From NCBI GenBank assembly GCA_963717195.1, contig CAVQVR010000011.1, positions 62,001 to 126,000 of the forward strand: a DNA stretch of 64,000 bases, written 5' to 3'. Both the position numbers and the translations under genes were made by a program. Shown piece by piece: positions 62,901 through 64,000 of this stretch (positions are counted from its first letter, which is position 1; each line of letters starts with the position of its first letter). The notes below the pieces were generated by a model that saw only the letters and a program-made list of their open reading frames with translations, was not told the DNA's origin and did no database searches. The DNA comes from JACDAE01 sp963717195 (GTDB lineage: Bacteria > Chloroflexota > Ktedonobacteria > Ktedonobacterales > Ktedonobacteraceae).

Positions 62901-63015
62901 TAATCAAAAGATCTTTCTTGCGCAATCTGCCACGGTAAAAAGTACTTGTAGAACTCACGCGCAACAGTTCAGTGACGGTATAAGAGCCAACCTGATGAAG
63001 TTCCACCTCTGCCAT
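59962..63015 (-). CDS. Pseudokinase-DinG helicase fusion protein
   Basis: 1017 residues. Residues 8-265 have a serine/threonine kinase fold: the ATP lysine region LLIKKLH, the catalytic loop reading HKNLHPGNLLV in place of HRDLKPxN (Asp to Asn), the DFG position reading TEFS, then YMAPEHLL and DQYSLAVMAYEWLCGRRPY. With both the catalytic and the metal-binding aspartates gone it is probably a pseudokinase. After an acidic linker (about 290-375) residues 385-1017 form a DinG/XPD-type superfamily 2 helicase: EAGTGTGKSFAYLLA (about 415), a C-x-W-S-K-C then C cysteine cluster with FFGECYVRRMRSRAE (Fe-S site, about 540), VIVLDEAHHLEEEA (about 585), and LLFSSKRML and QGLGRLLRTRDDRG. It likely unwinds DNA with damage or roadblocks, under control of the kinase-like domain. 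Confidence 0.88.
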   Translation of the reverse strand: MAEVELHQVGSYTVTELLRVSSTSTFYRGRLRKKDLLIKKLHVPLPTSEAKEAFLLRAKQLKKLKNCNIINVLDICFVGDYPCLVMEYVAGETLHQLIPSGTQLAPDEVKRYLAPAADAIHYAHVNSVLHKNLHPGNLLVAEHNTLLLTEFSLALPDIGLPLDDEDFAIPYMAPEHLLGEPTFASDQYSLAVMAYEWLCGRRPYEATERELLLQQQKQASFPPPSSLNDAISPAVEKVLIQALSYAAAARFPHTLEFFNQYLGALMGFAVKTSSQPVRPLLTPAFVSQASNGKHTPSPSLQPIELTAKDTIEVHGEEEVVVSSSLEIEHVNEDPRDVEIEQSITAGTEQFFKEPTIKPSSNGKTLQSIISEDLHQGGVLSQRLPGYEERPAQIEMATTVARSLTQGVPAIIEAGTGTGKSFAYLLAIVRSGKVAIVSTANKALQEQLFYKDIPFVQKHIKPFEAALVKGAANYVCIDRVESERVGMQFYTKNRDFKRLLDVVNDPDSTFSGDFETLGFQLPGDIRSRVATDSDQCAWSKCEFFGECYVRRMRSRAERSQVIVVNHTLLLLDAAMEGFLLPERDVIVLDEAHHLEEEATRSFTVTIGPMQIQSLLAQRMLKDHSLLHLQDETLQAAEHMWSRLYQVANPGYKGRANLSEPLEEGLRLATRISDLADSLRKQRPKNLAEKEDQLYDKLVKRAQNLAENVRMVFSVAQPDKFVYYVERVDVSSNRVSLQASAAPLDVTTWLKERLFNKCNVICTSATLATIGPNPAHPEEKGPNFSYFRRRIGLDPLERSDVLESILPLTFDYESNALLYLPRDLPEPAYGQGSDDYMKAIAREMYKLVKLSRGRAFLLFSSKRMLDRAYELMSPHLPYPLLKQGDMTRIELTRRFREEEGAVLFGLKSFWEGVDIAGEALSLVVIDKLPFDPPDDPVHEARVAQMKAAGENWFGTYVLPQAVLRLKQGLGRLLRTRDDRGVMAILDTRLHTKGYGKMVLNALPPARRTASLRDVERFFL

Positions 63016-63178
63016 GCTATTCTCGCTTCCCCCAATATGAACATTTGTCTGTGATTGTTATGCGCAGTATAGCATACTTACGTTCTAGTGTCCTGCCCTT
63101 TCTTCTTCCACGTGTCAGTACCCGTTCACATGATCCTTTTTCAAAAAGTGAGGGGGAATAATGGGGAGACAAGATAAA

Positions 63179-63334
63179 TTTTTGTAACTCTTCAGGTCTC
63201 CTCGCCACCTGCGGTGGCTCGCCCAGGTTTGGTGTGGGCGGTGGGATTGGCGGCCTGGGGCCGCCAAACACCAAACGGCTTGCGAAGCGCCATAGGCGCT
63301 GAGGAGTCAGGCCCCTTCTGAAGAGTTACAAAAA
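63179..63334. repeat. Cloverleaf-type dispersed palindrome, copy C
   Basis: 156 bp. Outer stem 63180-63195 with 63318-63333, perfect 16 bp, with one further pair outside. Second stem CTCCTC 63198-63203 with GAGGAG 63301-63306. Arm 1: GCCACC-TGC-GGTGGC at 63204-63218. Arm 2: GTTTGGTG 63227-63234 with CACCAAAC 63269-63276, enclosing TTGGCGGC-CTGGG-GCCGCCAA. Arm 3: AGCGCC-ATA-GGCGCT at 63286-63300, preceded by TTGCGA as in copies A and B. The outer stem and arm 2 sequences are unrelated to those of copies A and B, but order, lengths and arm 1 loop agree. Confidence 0.85.
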
Positions 63335-63457
63335 ATTTTCAATAGCATATATATATGTACCATTAATAACGGCCTCATATACTGAGGATGTGCTTTCAAG
63401 AAGTGCCGACGCGTTTCAACGCAACAGTTCTAAACTCATAAGAAAAAGGAGATTTGT

Positions 63458-64000
63458 ATGCTGCATCGAAACGATATCTTCCAGGAAAGTTATAAGCAAT
63501 TTCACCATCTCAGGTGCTTTTTTCTTCTCAGCATTATAATCCTCCTCCCTATGACGACCTTTTTAGGAACGGCACGTACCCTATTTGCATCTAGTACACA
63601 TATTGCACAGAAACTGGTGGTTACCCCAACCAACACGGCAGTTGTCACTTATCATAATGATACTTTTCGTAGCGGTCTCAATGCCAACAAGTCTATTCTC
63701 ACTACGAGCAATGTGAATAGTAGTCAATTTGGCAAACGCGTAACTTACCCCGTCGATGGACAGGTTTATGCCCAACCCCTCTTTCTTCCCAACGTACGCA
63801 TCAATGGAACTACCCATAATGTGGTCTTTGTGGCGACTGAACATGACAGCGTCTATGCCTTCGATGCTGATCAGACAACAGCCATTGCCCCATTATGGAA
63901 AACCAGTTTTCTTAGTTCTACCGCGACCACCGTTCCTGCCGTTGACCTTTTCGACAAGTATTCCAATAAAGATATCTCTCCTGAAATTGGCATCACAGGC
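63458..64000 (+). CDS. Secreted beta-propeller-like protein, 3' truncated by the window end
   Basis: Open from ATG 63458 (AAGGAG 7 bases before) to the window edge, 181 codons without a stop. An N-terminal membrane segment (about 20-45, LLSIIILLPMTTFLGTA) is a signal peptide. The mature part begins with VVTYHNDTFRSGLNANKSIL and continues QVYAQPLFLPNV, VVFVATEHDSVYAFDAD, resembling the repeat blades of PQQ-enzyme-like or quinoprotein-type propellers. Only about one or two blades are present. Function and length are unknown. Confidence 0.7.
   Translation, partial: MLHRNDIFQESYKQFHHLRCFFLLSIIILLPMTTFLGTARTLFASSTHIAQKLVVTPTNTAVVTYHNDTFRSGLNANKSILTTSNVNSSQFGKRVTYPVDGQVYAQPLFLPNVRINGTTHNVVFVATEHDSVYAFDADQTTAIAPLWKTSFLSSTATTVPAVDLFDKYSNKDISPEIGITG

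Overview
The window looks like chromosomal DNA of a free-living, polysaccharide-degrading, probably filamentous soil bacterium of the Chloroflexota, most likely class Ktedonobacteria. This is an inference from the mix of secreted glycoside hydrolases with carbohydrate-binding modules, the many glycosyltransferases, the low-identity housekeeping genes and the large number of intergenic palindromes. No 16S rRNA or other marker is present to settle it. I see no rRNA, no convincing tRNA, no CRISPR array and no intact insertion sequence.

Layout. 0-5 kb: a GT2 glycosyltransferase, then two secreted enzymes on the minus strand that share nearly identical ricin-type (CBM13) repeats: a decayed SGNH esterase and a GH27 alpha-galactosidase. 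5.3-12.7 kb: a plus-strand cluster of a membrane-anchored clan GH-A glycosidase, a processive GT2, a GT39-like transferase, a DUF362 ferredoxin-like protein and a sugar epimerase, probably for a lipid-linked or surface glycan. 13-16.6 kb: a broken small ORF, another GT39-like protein and a frameshifted PIG-V-like mannosyltransferase. 16.7-26.5 kb: hisS, a frameshifted GH27-CBM35 gene, a HAMP-type membrane protein, a phospholipase D family protein, a class V aminotransferase and a GNAT acetyltransferase. 26.4-29.3 kb: a DUF2089 / SHOCT-like / DUF4097-like operon. 29.6-34.1 kb: a GH3 hexosaminidase and a Tat-type GH9-CBM3 cellulase. 34-38.5 kb: small unknown proteins, a frameshifted esterase, a degenerate acylphosphatase and prs.

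38.7-50.9 kb is a complete gas-vesicle locus with two divergent transcription units separated by about 0.86 kb containing a duplicated 113-bp promoter block. Left arm: gvpO-like, gvpF/L, a gvpS-gvpK fusion, gvpJ. Right arm: gvpA, a GvpC-like repeat protein, gvpN, a small unknown protein, an Hsp20 (GvpH-like), a Cdc48-type double AAA ATPase, a stand-alone DnaJ-type zinc finger, a GvpF/L protein fused to a J domain, an unknown frameshifted protein, a third GvpF/L, an ArsA/Get3-type ATPase and gvpG. The chaperone parts (J domain, DnaJ zinc finger, small Hsp, AAA unfoldase, Get3-like ATPase) suggest a dedicated folding and delivery system for the very hydrophobic shell protein; this is the most interesting protein-level system here. 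The locus looks more AT- and lysine-rich than its neighbours and is bordered by palindromic repeats on both sides.

51-64 kb is mostly minus strand: an S9 peptidase, three consecutive GT4 glycosyltransferases, a HIT hydrolase, a zinc-finger/glycine-arginine-rich protein, a MetE-like methyltransferase and a pseudokinase-DinG helicase fusion, ending in a truncated secreted protein on the plus strand.

Two families of dispersed palindromes run through the intergenic DNA. One has three copies of about 156 bp (18.2, 22.3 and 63.2 kb) that share a cloverleaf architecture while differing in sequence with compensating changes in the stems. The other is a simple hairpin family built around a GTAGGGGCG core. 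Several genes carry single-base frameshifts, often at homopolymers, so either this is a draft sequence with indel errors or gene decay is common.
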